This document shows, piece after piece, positions 25,105-33,934 of a DNA stretch of 64,000 nt. Each line of letters opens with the position of its first letter. The first letter of the stretch is position 1. The DNA lies in contig NZ_RBZU01000019.1 of NCBI RefSeq assembly GCF_003628125.1, positions 1 to 64,000 of the forward strand, given 5' to 3'. Made by a program: the position numbers and the translations under genes. The notes under the pieces were generated by a model. The model saw nothing but the letters and a program-made list of their open reading frames with translations, searched no databases and had not been told where the DNA came from. This DNA comes from Pararobbsia silviterrae (lineage in GTDB: Bacteria; Pseudomonadota; Gammaproteobacteria; Burkholderiales; Burkholderiaceae).

Positions 25105-26379
25105 GTCTCCTCCCTGTCTTCGATCACATCGTCCGTCTCGTCAGTCTCGTCGACGCTGTCGTCGTTGTCTGGCGCGCTGTCCAACCTGAGCCCGCCATCG
25201 AGCCAAAAGCCGGGCGATCGGCCCGTGCTGTTTGCTCTCATCGACGGTACGACAACCGGCTCGTCGGCAAGCTCGAGCGGCGGCTCGGATAGCTCGTCCG
25301 CACAGACGCAGTCGATCACGTTGAATATCCGTCCGGAGGAAATTACGCGAAGCGCGCCGTCGCGCGCCGTCGTGCAGCAGACGTTCGGGGGCGCCTGGGT
25401 CGACGATTGGGGCACCGGGCTGACCCAGGTGAACATCTCGGGCACGACGGGGTGGCGAGGCGTGCAAGGCTCCGACGGCATCGACCTGTATATCGCGCTC
25501 AAGGGGATGGTGTGGAACAGCTTCTATCGGAAGCGGAACGACGCCCGAAAAAACGGGCAGGACCCCAATCTGGTTGTCCTGAAATTCGTCGACGCGCTCG
25601 ACAGCACAGTTCTAAGCGTCATTCCGACGCAATTCACGATCCGTCGCTCGAAGTCGCGTCCGCTGCTGATCCAATACAACATCTCGATGATCGCGCTCGC
25701 GCCAACGACGTACACGCCTGCGTCGAGCAGCGGCGTCTCCGGATTGCTCTCTGGGCTGCTGAGCGCGGCGGGGCTCACGTCGATCGCATCCGCCCTCAGC
25801 ACGATTACGTCGGCGATTTCCACCGCGGTGTCGTTCGTCGAAAACGACATCATTGGTCCCGTGACGGCGCTGTTGAGCACGGCGGCCGCGGTGATCGGCG
25901 TCGTCGTGTCGGCTGTTGCAGCGGGCGTCGCGGTGGTGTCTTCGGTACTGAGCATCGCCACGCTCGTGGCCCAAACCGGCGCGCAGATTATGCAGACGCT
26001 GGCGACGGCGGACGGCCTTTCGAATAGCACGATGTCGTCGCTCGTGACGACCGGTGGGGCTTTCACGAACTGCTATTGCTTGCTCTCCAACACGGCGAGT
26101 TCCGGTTACACCTATCCCGATTATTCGTCGATCGACGGTGCATCGAATTGCTCGTCGACGGCGGGCGGCTCGCCCTCGAGCACGTACACGATTGATGGCA
26201 CGAACCCGTTCGACGACATCGTCGGGACGACGGCTGCGCCACCGGTCCAGATCAGCGCGGCGGCAACGAACGCGCTCCAGCAAATCGTTCTCGCCGATCC
26301 AGTCCTGTCTCCTCTGACAAAGACCCAGATTTCCTCTCTGCTGACGACGGCCACGGCCGGCATTACGGTGACATCTTGA
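25102..26379 (+). CDS. Baseplate/tail-associated protein, 425 aa
   Basis: Ser/Thr-rich N-terminus (residues 1-70), then a domain with RPEEITRSAPSRAVVQQTFG and WVDDWGTGLTQVNISGTTGWR, a pattern that I associate with myovirus baseplate proteins encoded next to LysM/gp53-type genes. Residues 190-310 are hydrophobic, with long Ala/Val/Ser stretches that may be membrane-active. The C-terminal part is Cys-containing and Thr/Ser-rich. Assignment to the baseplate is from position and this pattern. Confidence 0.65.
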   Translation: MVSSLSSITSSVSSVSSTLSSLSGALSNLSPPSSQKPGDRPVLFALIDGTTTGSSASSSGGSDSSSAQTQSITLNIRPEEITRSAPSRAVVQQTFGGAWVDDWGTGLTQVNISGTTGWRGVQGSDGIDLYIALKGMVWNSFYRKRNDARKNGQDPNLVVLKFVDALDSTVLSVIPTQFTIRRSKSRPLLIQYNISMIALAPTTYTPASSSGVSGLLSGLLSAAGLTSIASALSTITSAISTAVSFVENDIIGPVTALLSTAAAVIGVVVSAVAAGVAVVSSVLSIATLVAQTGAQIMQTLATADGLSNSTMSSLVTTGGAFTNCYCLLSNTASSGYTYPDYSSIDGASNCSSTAGGSPSSTYTIDGTNPFDDIVGTTAAPPVQISAAATNALQQIVLADPVLSPLTKTQISSLLTTATAGITVTS

Positions 26380-26999
26380 CCACCAGCTTCGACACCTCTC
26401 TTACCGGCTTTCGGTTCGTCCGCTCGCACTTCGGCGACACGCTGCGCGACGTCGCGCTGCGCGAGCTCGGCGACGCCTCGAAGTGGCGTGACCTGGTCGC
26501 GATCAACTCGCTGCAGCCGCCGTACCTGACGGATGATTCGACGCTCGCGAGCGACACAGTCCTTCTCAACGGTCGCGACTACATCACGATCCCGGCGAGC
26601 GCCGCCGCGGCTGCCACCACCGAGGCCGAGGACGTCTTCGGGACCGATTGCCTGCTCAACGCCGACGGCACGCTCGGTGTGACTGCGTCCGGCGACTTCG
26701 CGACGGTATCGGGCGTTGCCAACCTGCAGCAGGCATTGACGAACGCAGTAGGGGTCGAAAAGAAGGAATTGATCTATCACCCGGACTACGGCTGCATCGT
26801 GCGGCAATTGCTTGGCGCGGTCGCCGGGCCGGCCGCCGAGCTTCTAGCGGCCGACGACGTGAAGACGACGGTCGAGGCAGACCCGCGCATCAATTCCGTC
26901 ACGTCATCGACGGGATCGATCTCGGGCGACTCGATCACCGTTTCGACCGTCGCCCAAGCCATCAACGGCCAAACCGTGACCACTACCGCGGCTGCTTAG
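26376..26999 (+). CDS. LysM-like plus gp25-like baseplate wedge protein, 207 aa
   Basis: TTG start overlapping the previous stop (TTGA). Residues 14-75 resemble a LysM/gp53-like domain (SHFGDTLRDVALRELGDASK, LVAINSLQPPYLTDD). Residues 115-205 resemble the gp25/gpW lysozyme-like wedge (LQQALTNAVGVEKKELIYHP, DYGCIVRQLLG). The two functions are usually separate genes in other phages, so this is a fusion. Wedge proteins start sheath assembly. Confidence 0.78.
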   Translation: MTTSFDTSLTGFRFVRSHFGDTLRDVALRELGDASKWRDLVAINSLQPPYLTDDSTLASDTVLLNGRDYITIPASAAAAATTEAEDVFGTDCLLNADGTLGVTASGDFATVSGVANLQQALTNAVGVEKKELIYHPDYGCIVRQLLGAVAGPAAELLAADDVKTTVEADPRINSVTSSTGSISGDSITVSTVAQAINGQTVTTTAAA

Positions 27000-27015
27000 C
27001 GCTCGCACTCGATGT

Positions 27016-27060
27016 GTCGTGATTCGAAGCTCACCCGGAAGAAGATTCCAGAGGTGAGCG
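27016..27060 (+). promoter_or_regulatory. GTCGTGAT late element, copy 7 (one mismatch)
   Basis: GTCGTGAT at 27016-27023, followed by GCTCACC (27029-27035) and GGTGAGC (27053-27059), an inverted repeat that ends two bases before the GTG start at 27062. The second arm also supplies the Shine-Dalgarno-like GAGGTGAG. Confidence 0.5.
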
Positions 27061-27061
27061 A

Positions 27062-28210
27062 GTGGCCAGCTTCCAGCTAAAAAATTTCGTTAGCATTTGT
27101 GCGAGCATGATCAACCGCATGAAGGCGACCCAAACGGTAGTTACCGATTACAACGTCGGCGCGGTCGCGCGCACGCTTATCGAAGCGCCCGCGATCGAAC
27201 TCGAGGAGTTGTATCAGCAGTCGTTCAACATGGTGACCGCTGCAATTCCTGTGTCGGTCTATAAGTCGTTCAATTTCACGGCGCTCGCCGCGATCGCCGC
27301 GAGTGGGCTGATTCGGACGACGATCGCTGCGCAGCAGACGGACCAGCGTATTTCGGCAGGAACGCAGTTCGCAACGACTTCGACCAGCTCCGTATATGTC
27401 GCGAGCACGGATACGACGATCGCCGCCGGCGACACGTATGCCGACGTTCAGGTGGCGTGCTCCGCGACCGGGAGCGCTGGCAATCTGGCAGCGAATCAGT
27501 CGTTCACGACCACGCCAACGATTACGGGGTTTGTGAGTGCGACGAATCTTTCCCCGTTCACGAGCGGGCGCGATGCAGAAACCGCCGACCAAACGCTGCA
27601 GCGCTTCAACGACTACATCTCGACGCTGCCGCGCGGCACGACCGCATCGCTGTCGTACGGCCTATCGACCGCCCAGGTCACGGACTCGAATGGCAACGCA
27701 ATCGAGACGGTTGCCCTGTCGCTCGTCGATGAGCCCTACACGCGTGACGCCACGCAGCCGATCGCGCTGGTCAACCTCTACATCTTCAACGGCGTCGGGA
27801 GCACGTCCGCGGCGCTGGTCGCGGCCGCGCAAAAGATCATCGACGGCTACACCCAGACCGACGGTACGAAGGTAGCCGGATACAAGGCCGCCGGCGTGCC
27901 CACCACCGTCTATGCGGCAACCGAACAGGACTTGAATTTCTCGGCAGAGCTTGAAATCGATACCGATCTGACCGATTGGGCTACGGCGGAAGCTGCTGCG
28001 ACAACGGCGATCGACTCGTACCTGCTGGGGCTTCCATTCAACGCGACGGCCGTCGTCGCGAAAATGGAAGCGCTGCTCATGGGCATCACCGGGGTGACCG
28101 ATGTTCCCAGCATGAGCCTGACCGCGAACGTCACGGGGGGCATCGGCGTCAAGCTCATGGCCGGCACGTTGTCCTTTACGCAGGCTGCGACGACGGAGGC
28201 CACATCGTGA
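27062..28210 (+). CDS. Baseplate J-like protein (gpJ), 382 aa
   Basis: GTG start. Contains the gpJ/gp6 pattern: N-terminal DYNVGAVARTLIEAPAIELEE, then a beta-rich middle (SAGTQFATTSTSSVYVASTD) and SFNFTALAA. The family forms the outer wedge of the baseplate. Its stop overlaps the next start (GTGA). Position after gp25 is canonical. Confidence 0.88.
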   Translation: MASFQLKNFVSICASMINRMKATQTVVTDYNVGAVARTLIEAPAIELEELYQQSFNMVTAAIPVSVYKSFNFTALAAIAASGLIRTTIAAQQTDQRISAGTQFATTSTSSVYVASTDTTIAAGDTYADVQVACSATGSAGNLAANQSFTTTPTITGFVSATNLSPFTSGRDAETADQTLQRFNDYISTLPRGTTASLSYGLSTAQVTDSNGNAIETVALSLVDEPYTRDATQPIALVNLYIFNGVGSTSAALVAAAQKIIDGYTQTDGTKVAGYKAAGVPTTVYAATEQDLNFSAELEIDTDLTDWATAEAAATTAIDSYLLGLPFNATAVVAKMEALLMGITGVTDVPSMSLTANVTGGIGVKLMAGTLSFTQAATTEATS

Positions 28211-29313
28211 AGCTGACGAAGACGCTGCTTCGGTTCCTCCACAAGAAATTCAAAAAGGATCCGCTTCCGTTCAACGCCTTCACGATCACCTGTGATGGCA
28301 GCGACCTCGCTTGGGTCGTGGCAGATGACGTTCTGACGCTCACGCCGACCGGTGGACAGGCTTCGGCGCTAACCGTCGATCTGTCCGCTTATACGCTGCT
28401 CCAGCTCGTGCAGTACTTGGCCTCGGAGCCCGGGTACAACTTGAGCGCGCTGTCGAGCGACTATCGCGATCTGTCGTCGCTCGTTCTGCTCGACGGCAGC
28501 GGTGCGGTGTCAGCGGGCACCAACACGCTGACTGGCTACACCAACGTCCTCTATGCGCTGATGGAGGCGAACGCGCGCGAGCTTCAAACCGCGCACGATG
28601 CGATCGATACGCTGCCTGATCAGATGGCGACCACGACGGCGGCCGGCGACTTCCTGGATTTGCTCGGATCGTATTACAACGTGCCGCGCGCGACGGGCGA
28701 GCTCGACGCAGTGTATGGTCCGCGAATCATCGCGACTGTGTTGCGCCCGGCGAGCAACAACGTCGCGCTCGAAATGGCGATCGAGACGTACACGGGGCAA
28801 TCCGCAACGGTGACCGACGTCGTCACAAGCGGTGTGACGGGCAGCGTGTACAACTCGGACCACGACTTCGACGGTTCGATCGACTACAACGCAGTATCGA
28901 CGAACGTCTATGGTCTGTTCGATGTCTCATACGCCTACGATCTGATCAACGGCGGTGACCTGACCTCGTTCCAGACAACGGTTGTCTCGCTCATCAATAC
29001 GCTTCGCGCCGCCGGCACGCACATGCGCTCGATCGCGCTGACGGGATCGGTGCTCAGCGACACGCTCACGCCACCGACTGACTCGTTCCATACGCTCGGC
29101 GTCGGCGTTCCATTCGCCGACACACTGACGAGCCCAACCGAAAGCATGTCGGTGATGCCGACGAGGCTTGCACAGCTTTCGGACACACTGACGACGCCAA
29201 CCGACGCCGCTTCGATGACGGTCTCCTACAACTATGACTATAGCGGGCTTCGCTCTTACAACGGCGTGATCGAACACCTCGGCGGGTTCGCGATCACTGA
29301 AGATCTCGCATAG
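28207..29313 (+). CDS. Baseplate/tail protein (gpI-like position), 368 aa
   Basis: GTG start at 28207 overlaps the gpJ-like stop. Residues 1-275 contain KFKKDPLPFNAFTITCDGSD and a gpI-like segment (YYNVPRATGELDAVYGPRII). Residues 280-350 carry three imperfect repeats of the form DTLTxPTxS/A (DTLTPPTDS, DTLTSPTES, DTLTTPTDA), likely an extended stalk. By position it links baseplate to fibre. Its TAG stop runs into GTCGTGAC copy 8. Confidence 0.72.
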   Translation: MKLTKTLLRFLHKKFKKDPLPFNAFTITCDGSDLAWVVADDVLTLTPTGGQASALTVDLSAYTLLQLVQYLASEPGYNLSALSSDYRDLSSLVLLDGSGAVSAGTNTLTGYTNVLYALMEANARELQTAHDAIDTLPDQMATTTAAGDFLDLLGSYYNVPRATGELDAVYGPRIIATVLRPASNNVALEMAIETYTGQSATVTDVVTSGVTGSVYNSDHDFDGSIDYNAVSTNVYGLFDVSYAYDLINGGDLTSFQTTVVSLINTLRAAGTHMRSIALTGSVLSDTLTPPTDSFHTLGVGVPFADTLTSPTESMSVMPTRLAQLSDTLTTPTDAASMTVSYNYDYSGLRSYNGVIEHLGGFAITEDLA

Positions 29314-29350
29314 TCGTGACACGAGACTGACCTCCAAATGATCGGAGGTC
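29313..29350 (+). promoter_or_regulatory. GTCGTGAC late element, copy 8
   Basis: GTCGTGAC at 29313-29320 followed by ACGAGACT and a perfect 7-bp stem GACCTCC/GGAGGTC (29328-29350, nine-base loop). The second arm contains the ribosome site GGAGG for the GTG at 29354, so the hairpin would mask it. Confidence 0.58.
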
Positions 29351-29353
29351 TAA

Positions 29354-29806
29354 GTGTTTCGTTTCCGCGAAAAATCGCGTCCGCCTACCGGGCGCCTCTC
29401 CTACAAGGTGTTTCGAAAGGGCGCGCTCATCGAGGAATTCGATGATCACAACCTGATCGTCATCGGTTCCCAAGCCACGCATGCGCACCTTCTTGGCGGC
29501 GACGTCGCAAATCGAAGCCTGACGCAGATTGGCTTCGGAACCAACGCGACGGCCGAGGTATTCGCGAATGCCGCGCTGACGGGCGCGTACATGAACAGCC
29601 TAGGCACGCCGACCTATCCGGCTACCAACGAGGTCAGCTTTCCGTTCTCGCTTGGTTCTGCCGACGTCAACGCGTTTGGGCTCTCGATCTCCGAATTCGG
29701 TTTGCTGACTGCCGGCGGCGTTCTATACGCACGCCGCACGCGCGCATTGCCTCTCAACTTCAACAGCGACCTGTCTCTCTCCGGGACGTGGGTCATTTCG
29801 TTCTGA
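29354..29806 (+). CDS. Tail/baseplate protein, 150 aa
   Basis: GTG start four bases after the GGAGGTC arm. Small beta-rich protein (LSYKVFRKGALIEEF, SLTQIGFGTNATAEV, VSFPFSLGSADVNA). Lies just before the fibre gene and is probably a fibre-attachment or baseplate-edge protein. No diagnostic motif. Confidence 0.68.
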   Translation: MFRFREKSRPPTGRLSYKVFRKGALIEEFDDHNLIVIGSQATHAHLLGGDVANRSLTQIGFGTNATAEVFANAALTGAYMNSLGTPTYPATNEVSFPFSLGSADVNAFGLSISEFGLLTAGGVLYARRTRALPLNFNSDLSLSGTWVISF

Positions 29807-29817
29807 GGCCGCGATAA

Positions 29818-31029
29818 ATGGCAAATCAACCGGAAGTCGCGGAATACGATGCTGGCGTATATCAGCTCGAAGTCTCAGATCCTGTTCAAGGTGGCGTGGG
29901 AGGGCTCGCGAACGCGCCGCTGCTGAACCTCGCCAATCGGACGGCGTGGCTCTATACGCAAGTGAACAGCCTGCTCGGCGGAACGGTTATCCCGCCCACG
30001 GTTGCTCCGATCAACTCGCCGACCTTCACCGGGTCGCCGGCCGCTCCGACTCCGGCGCTCGGAGACAACTCGACGAAGCTCGCGACGACGGCCTTCGTGC
30101 AAAACACGGTCAGCGGCGAGATTTCCGTGCCGGTCGCGGGCGGCGCGAACGTCACGCTTTCGGCGGTGCAGGCTGGTAACGGCGTGCTGAATCTGACTGG
30201 AGCGCTGACAGCGAACATCGCGGTCATCGTGCCGGGGCAAGGGAAGTGGACCGTCCTCAATAAGACGACGGGCGCGTACACGCTCACTGTCAAGACGGCC
30301 GCAGGCACGGGCATCGCGGTCACGCAAGGGTACTCGCAGAATCTGTGGTCGGACGGCACCAACGTCTACACGCAGGTTACCGACTTCCCCAGCCTGGTCT
30401 TGACCGGAACGCCGACGGCGCCGACGGCGGCCGCCGGCACGAACACAACCCAGATCGCCACCACGGCGTTTGTCACAAGCGCGGTGAGCACGGCAACGAG
30501 TGGGCTCGCACCGCTCGCTTCGCCAACCTTCACCGGCACGCCGGCCGCGCCGACTGCGACGGCTGGCACGAACACGACTCAGCTTGCGACAACGGCATTC
30601 GTGACGGCGGCGATCACGGGTGTGACGACGGGCTTCGCGCCCCTCGCGTCGCCCGCATTCACCGGTACGCCGACCGCGCCAACCGCCGTTTACGGGACGA
30701 GCAATACGCAGCTCGCGACGACGGCATTCGTGGCGAACAATTATGCGGCGCTCGCTTCGTTCACGGCTTCAATCGCGTTGCCTGGCTATCAGAAGCTGCC
30801 GAGCGGTCTCATCATGCAGTGGCTCTACTTCACCGCATCGGCATCGTTGACCTTGCAGCTGGCGACGCTACCTATCGCCTTTCCAACCGCCATCTTGGCG
30901 ATCATCGCGAGTTCGGTCTCTACGAACAGCCCGGTTTATAGCCAGAAGTACGGGACCTCACTCACGCAGATTTACGTCGCGAGCCAGAACGCGTCGGGTG
31001 CTGGCTACGTTCTTGTTATCGGATACTAA
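29818..31029 (+). CDS. Tail fibre protein, 403 aa
   Basis: Residues 60-300 hold four copies of a repeat of about 40 residues, with the cores SPTFTGSPAAPTPA, TGTPTAPTAAAGTNT, SPTFTGTPAAPTATAGTN and SPAFTGTPTAPTAV, each followed by xLATTAFVxxA. This repeat is common in trimeric phage fibre shafts. The C-terminal 100 residues (GYQKLPSGLIMQWLYFTASA) form the tip likely to bind the host receptor. The ATG follows GAGGCCGCG. Confidence 0.9.
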   Translation: MANQPEVAEYDAGVYQLEVSDPVQGGVGGLANAPLLNLANRTAWLYTQVNSLLGGTVIPPTVAPINSPTFTGSPAAPTPALGDNSTKLATTAFVQNTVSGEISVPVAGGANVTLSAVQAGNGVLNLTGALTANIAVIVPGQGKWTVLNKTTGAYTLTVKTAAGTGIAVTQGYSQNLWSDGTNVYTQVTDFPSLVLTGTPTAPTAAAGTNTTQIATTAFVTSAVSTATSGLAPLASPTFTGTPAAPTATAGTNTTQLATTAFVTAAITGVTTGFAPLASPAFTGTPTAPTAVYGTSNTQLATTAFVANNYAALASFTASIALPGYQKLPSGLIMQWLYFTASASLTLQLATLPIAFPTAILAIIASSVSTNSPVYSQKYGTSLTQIYVASQNASGAGYVLVIGY

Positions 31030-31032
31030 GCA

Positions 31033-31593
31033 ATGGGACAGAAATACGCCGCCTACGATTCGACCGGCGCCATCGTGGGGTTCTACGACAGCGAAGACAG
31101 TCCGGTTCCGACCGGTACGAATGTGATCGAAATTACGGATGCGCAGTGGTCGGCTGCGATCCAAAACACGACCGGCTTCAAGGTTGTCAGCGGTGTGCTC
31201 GTCTCGGTGACCCCGACCGCGGCCCAGCTGCTCGCCACGGCGCAAACCACGCAGAAGCTGGTCATCGACGCCGCCTATGCGGATGCGATCCAGCAGAACG
31301 TTTCGTTCACCACGGCGGCCGGCGTAACGGAGACATTCGAGGCCGACAGCGACAGCCAGACGCTCCTCGTATCGGCAACTCAGGGCTATACGATCGCCGG
31401 TGCGACGCCGGCTGGGTTCTATTGGGTCGCGGCCGACAATACGCAGGTACCGTTCACGCTCGCCGATCTGACGGGGCTCTACCAAGCGACGCTCGCGCAA
31501 GGTTGGGAAGCGTTTCAAAAACGCCAGACCCTGAAGTCGCAGATCGATGCTGCGACGACTGTCGCCACGGTGCAAGCAATCACCTGGTCATGA
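31033..31593 (+). CDS. Tail fibre assembly chaperone (DUF4376-like), 186 aa
   Basis: Directly after the fibre gene (three bases). N-terminal FYDSEDSPVPTGTNVIEITD and C-terminal helical QGWEAFQKRQTLKSQIDAAT match fibre assembly proteins that help trimerise fibre tips. Stop overlaps the next ATG. Confidence 0.78.
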   Translation: MGQKYAAYDSTGAIVGFYDSEDSPVPTGTNVIEITDAQWSAAIQNTTGFKVVSGVLVSVTPTAAQLLATAQTTQKLVIDAAYADAIQQNVSFTTAAGVTETFEADSDSQTLLVSATQGYTIAGATPAGFYWVAADNTQVPFTLADLTGLYQATLAQGWEAFQKRQTLKSQIDAATTVATVQAITWS

Positions 31594-32027
31594 AATTCGC
31601 CTTCTACAAAGGCAATTCATCGCTACTCGACAAGCTCATCAGCTGGTGGATGCGCGGCCCGTACTCGCACGTCGAGGTTATTCTCGGCGAGGGGCCGCGC
31701 GGAACGTACACCATCGCGTCGTCTGTCCCCGGTATCGGCGTGCGAATCGCGACGCATCAGACGTTGCCGCTCGACGAGTGGGACATCATCGACGGTCCCG
31801 GCAATATCGATGCCGCGCGCGCGTGGTTCGAGAAGCGAGTCGGCGCGCCGTATGACTACGTCGGGCTCCTCGGCTTCGTGCTGCGCCCCGCGACCGGCGA
31901 CGCGCGCGGGAAATACTGGTGCAGCGAAGCAGCGCTTGAGGCGATCGGCTTCCCGGGTGCGTGGCGTTACGACCCGAACGCGATGTTCGACGTGATCACG
32001 TACAGCGCGCGAGCAGCTCGGGCGTAA
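31590..32027 (+). CDS. NlpC/P60- or YiiX-like cysteine hydrolase, 145 aa
   Basis: Starts at ATG 31590 (ATGA with the previous stop). Has the permuted papain-like layout: His in GPYSHVEVIL, then Cys in YWCSEAAL. In phages such proteins cleave peptidoglycan stem peptides or act as tail or lysis amidases. It is placed between fibre and lysis genes. Substrate not deducible. A terminator follows. Confidence 0.72.
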   Translation: MKFAFYKGNSSLLDKLISWWMRGPYSHVEVILGEGPRGTYTIASSVPGIGVRIATHQTLPLDEWDIIDGPGNIDAARAWFEKRVGAPYDYVGLLGFVLRPATGDARGKYWCSEAALEAIGFPGAWRYDPNAMFDVITYSARAARA

Positions 32028-32048
32028 GGAAAATGCAGCAGGAACCGG

Positions 32049-32077
32049 GGCCGCCTTCGCGCGGCCTTTTCGTTTTT
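32049..32077 (+). terminator. Rho-independent terminator
   Basis: GGCCGC and GCGGCC with a six-base loop, then TTTTCGTTTTT. Ends the tail-fibre transcription unit just before GTCGTGAC copy 9. Confidence 0.85.
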
Positions 32078-32085
32078 GTCGTGAC
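32078..32085 (+). promoter_or_regulatory. GTCGTGAC late element, copy 9
   Basis: Immediately after a terminator and 66 bases before the first lysis gene; followed by GACAGACTGATCG. Its place right behind a terminator supports a promoter-type function for the element here. TGATCG and CGATCA further down can pair. Confidence 0.6.
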
Positions 32086-32143
32086 GACAGACTGATCGCG
32101 TGGCCTCACAACGGGCATCGATCAATCATCGCAAACATCAAAA

Positions 32144-32461
32144 ATGAACATGGATTTGCTGCCAGTTATTCAGGCCATCTGGGCGGTTCTCGTGTTGGTG
32201 CTTATGGCCTTCTCGACCGTCTTGTGGTTTCTGTTCATGTCCGTACGCGCTGACGCACGCAAGGCTAACGATGGGCTCGCCGAGCACCGGGTGTATTGCG
32301 CCGAAAACTACGTCACGTCTAAGGAACTCACTGAGTCGATCGGCGCGCTGAATCAGACAATCGATCGCCTCATTGCGGCGGTGAATACCAACATGGAGGA
32401 GACGCGGCGCGCGCTCTCCGAAATTCACCGCCGCGTCGACACAGTGGCCGCCGGCAAATGA
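32144..32461 (+). CDS. Small membrane protein with coiled coil (holin-associated candidate), 105 aa
   Basis: One transmembrane helix (residues 7-30, VIQAIWAVLVLVLMAFSTVL) and a soluble helical C-terminal part (TSKELTESIGALNQTIDRL). Overlaps the lysozyme gene by four bases. In lysis cassettes such proteins act as holins or antiholins. ATG 32144 or 32150. Confidence 0.65.
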   Translation: MNMDLLPVIQAIWAVLVLVLMAFSTVLWFLFMSVRADARKANDGLAEHRVYCAENYVTSKELTESIGALNQTIDRLIAAVNTNMEETRRALSEIHRRVDTVAAGK

Positions 32462-33027
32462 ACGACGACCTCGTACTCACCGCGGACGACCTCTCGCTCA
32501 CGAAAAGCGCTGAGGCCTGCTATCTCACCGCGTACCCGGACCCCGCCTCGGCGCTCGCGCAGAAGCTTGTCGCGCTCGGCCTGTGGGCACAGACGCTTCG
32601 CGGCGTCGCGATCCCCGCGTCAGTGCTCGCGCTCGGGCTGATCGGCGCGCCGTGGACGATCGGATATGGGCACACCGGACCCGAAGTGCATCAGGGCCTC
32701 GTGTGGACTCAGCCGCAAGCGGATGCCGCGTTGCTGGCCGACATGAGCGCCGTGCAGGCAAATGTGCGCGCGCACGTCACGGTCGCGCTGACGAAGCCGG
32801 AGTTCGTCGCGCTTTGCGACTTTGCATACAACGTCGGGACCGGGAATTTCGACACATCAACGCTGTTGAAGCTGCTCGACGCGGGCGACTTCGAGGGCGC
32901 GGCCGCGCAATTCGCGCGATGGAATCTGGCCGGCGGCGTCGTTCTCGCTGGCCTTGTGAAGCGGCGCGGGGCGGAAGCTGCGCTGTTCCTGTCAGGACTG
33001 GTCCAAGCGACGACGGCGACGACCTAA
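32458..33027 (+). CDS. GH24 (T4-type) lysozyme, endolysin
   Basis: 189 residues. Catalytic triad positions are visible: Glu19, Asp28 and Thr67 in WTIGYGHTG, matching the E-x8-D-xn-T layout. Between Asp28 and Thr67 is a longer hydrophobic insertion than in T4 lysozyme. There is no signal peptide or SAR segment, so export depends on a holin. The C-terminus contains FAYNVGTGNF. Confidence 0.9.
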   Translation: MNDDLVLTADDLSLTKSAEACYLTAYPDPASALAQKLVALGLWAQTLRGVAIPASVLALGLIGAPWTIGYGHTGPEVHQGLVWTQPQADAALLADMSAVQANVRAHVTVALTKPEFVALCDFAYNVGTGNFDTSTLLKLLDAGDFEGAAAQFARWNLAGGVVLAGLVKRRGAEAALFLSGLVQATTATT

Positions 33028-33047
33028 GTGATAGAGGGAGGAAGGGT

Positions 33048-33419
33048 ATGTGGGGGCTCATTCGGTCGCATTGCCGGATGCCTCAGTTCGAGTTTGTGCG
33101 CACCTTCATGCGCCACATTCTCACGGAAGCAGACGGCGAGTCGTATGACCTGATTCGCGTATTGGCTCTGTGCTTCGGCGCGAGCTTCGCTATCGGTGGC
33201 ATGGGCGGCTTCGGCGTGATCGTCGCGTGGGGCGTGCGGCAGTTGACGCATCACGCGCTCGATGTCGGCGCGTACTCGACGGCGCTGGCGACCTCATTCG
33301 GGGCGTTCGCCGCGGGCTGCGCGACGCTGATGCCCGCGATCGGCTTCGCTCTCGCGAAGCGCGCTCAGGGCGAGGGGCCATCGGTGCCTGACAAACCAGC
33401 AGAGGGAGGTGAGAAGTGA
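33048..33419 (+). CDS. Holin candidate, 123 aa
   Basis: ATG at 33048 with AGGGAGGAAGGG upstream. Two hydrophobic helices (residues about 40-65 and 80-105) and charged ends; class II-like topology. Located between lysozyme and spanin genes, the common site of a holin gene. Overlaps the next gene by four bases. Confidence 0.7.
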   Translation: MWGLIRSHCRMPQFEFVRTFMRHILTEADGESYDLIRVLALCFGASFAIGGMGGFGVIVAWGVRQLTHHALDVGAYSTALATSFGAFAAGCATLMPAIGFALAKRAQGEGPSVPDKPAEGGEK

Positions 33420-33934
33420 TTTCGTTTTTGATTGCGCATTGGGTGTGGTTCTCGGGCGGCGGCGCTGCGCTCGTTTTTAGCCTCGTGGCGGGCCTGCTCA
33501 GTTGGATCGGGCCTACCGCTCTGATCGCGAACTGGAAAGCCATTCTCGGCGCCATCGTCGCGGTCGTCGTGCTCGGCGTGATTCTGGTCCTGTACGCGTT
33601 GCTCGAACACACGAAGGCCGCGCTCGCGGCCGAGCAGCTCGCTTACTCGAAGCTCAACGGGAACTACCAGATCGTGCTCGGCGAGAACGCGACGCTCGGC
33701 GCCGACAACCTGAAGCTGTCGTCGACGGCGGCCCTGCAGACGGCTACCGTCAAGGCGATCGCGGCCCAAGGGGCGCAGGCCAAGCAAGATGCCGCAGCGG
33801 CCGTCGCAGCGGCGCTGGCTGCTCAGACGTCCGATCGCGCGACGATCGCGCGGCTGACCGCGCGTATCAATGATCCGAGTTCGAAGAATGGAGGTTGCGA
33901 AAATGAAATCGCTGCTCTGCGCGCTGCTCTGTAG
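33416..33934 (+). CDS. Inner-membrane spanin (Rz-like), 172 aa
   Basis: Two hydrophobic stretches near the N-terminus (residues 8-28 and 38-62), then a long Ala-rich coiled coil (residues 65-150) to the C-terminus. The o-spanin gene begins inside its 3' end in another frame. Such pairs fuse the inner and outer membranes at lysis. Confidence 0.8.
   Translation: MISFLIAHWVWFSGGGAALVFSLVAGLLSWIGPTALIANWKAILGAIVAVVVLGVILVLYALLEHTKAALAAEQLAYSKLNGNYQIVLGENATLGADNLKLSSTAALQTATVKAIAAQGAQAKQDAAAAVAAALAAQTSDRATIARLTARINDPSSKNGGCENEIAALRAAL

Noticed and set aside
30000-30740. CRISPR-like or satellite repeats
   Set aside because: The repeats are in-frame coding repeats of the tail fibre shaft.
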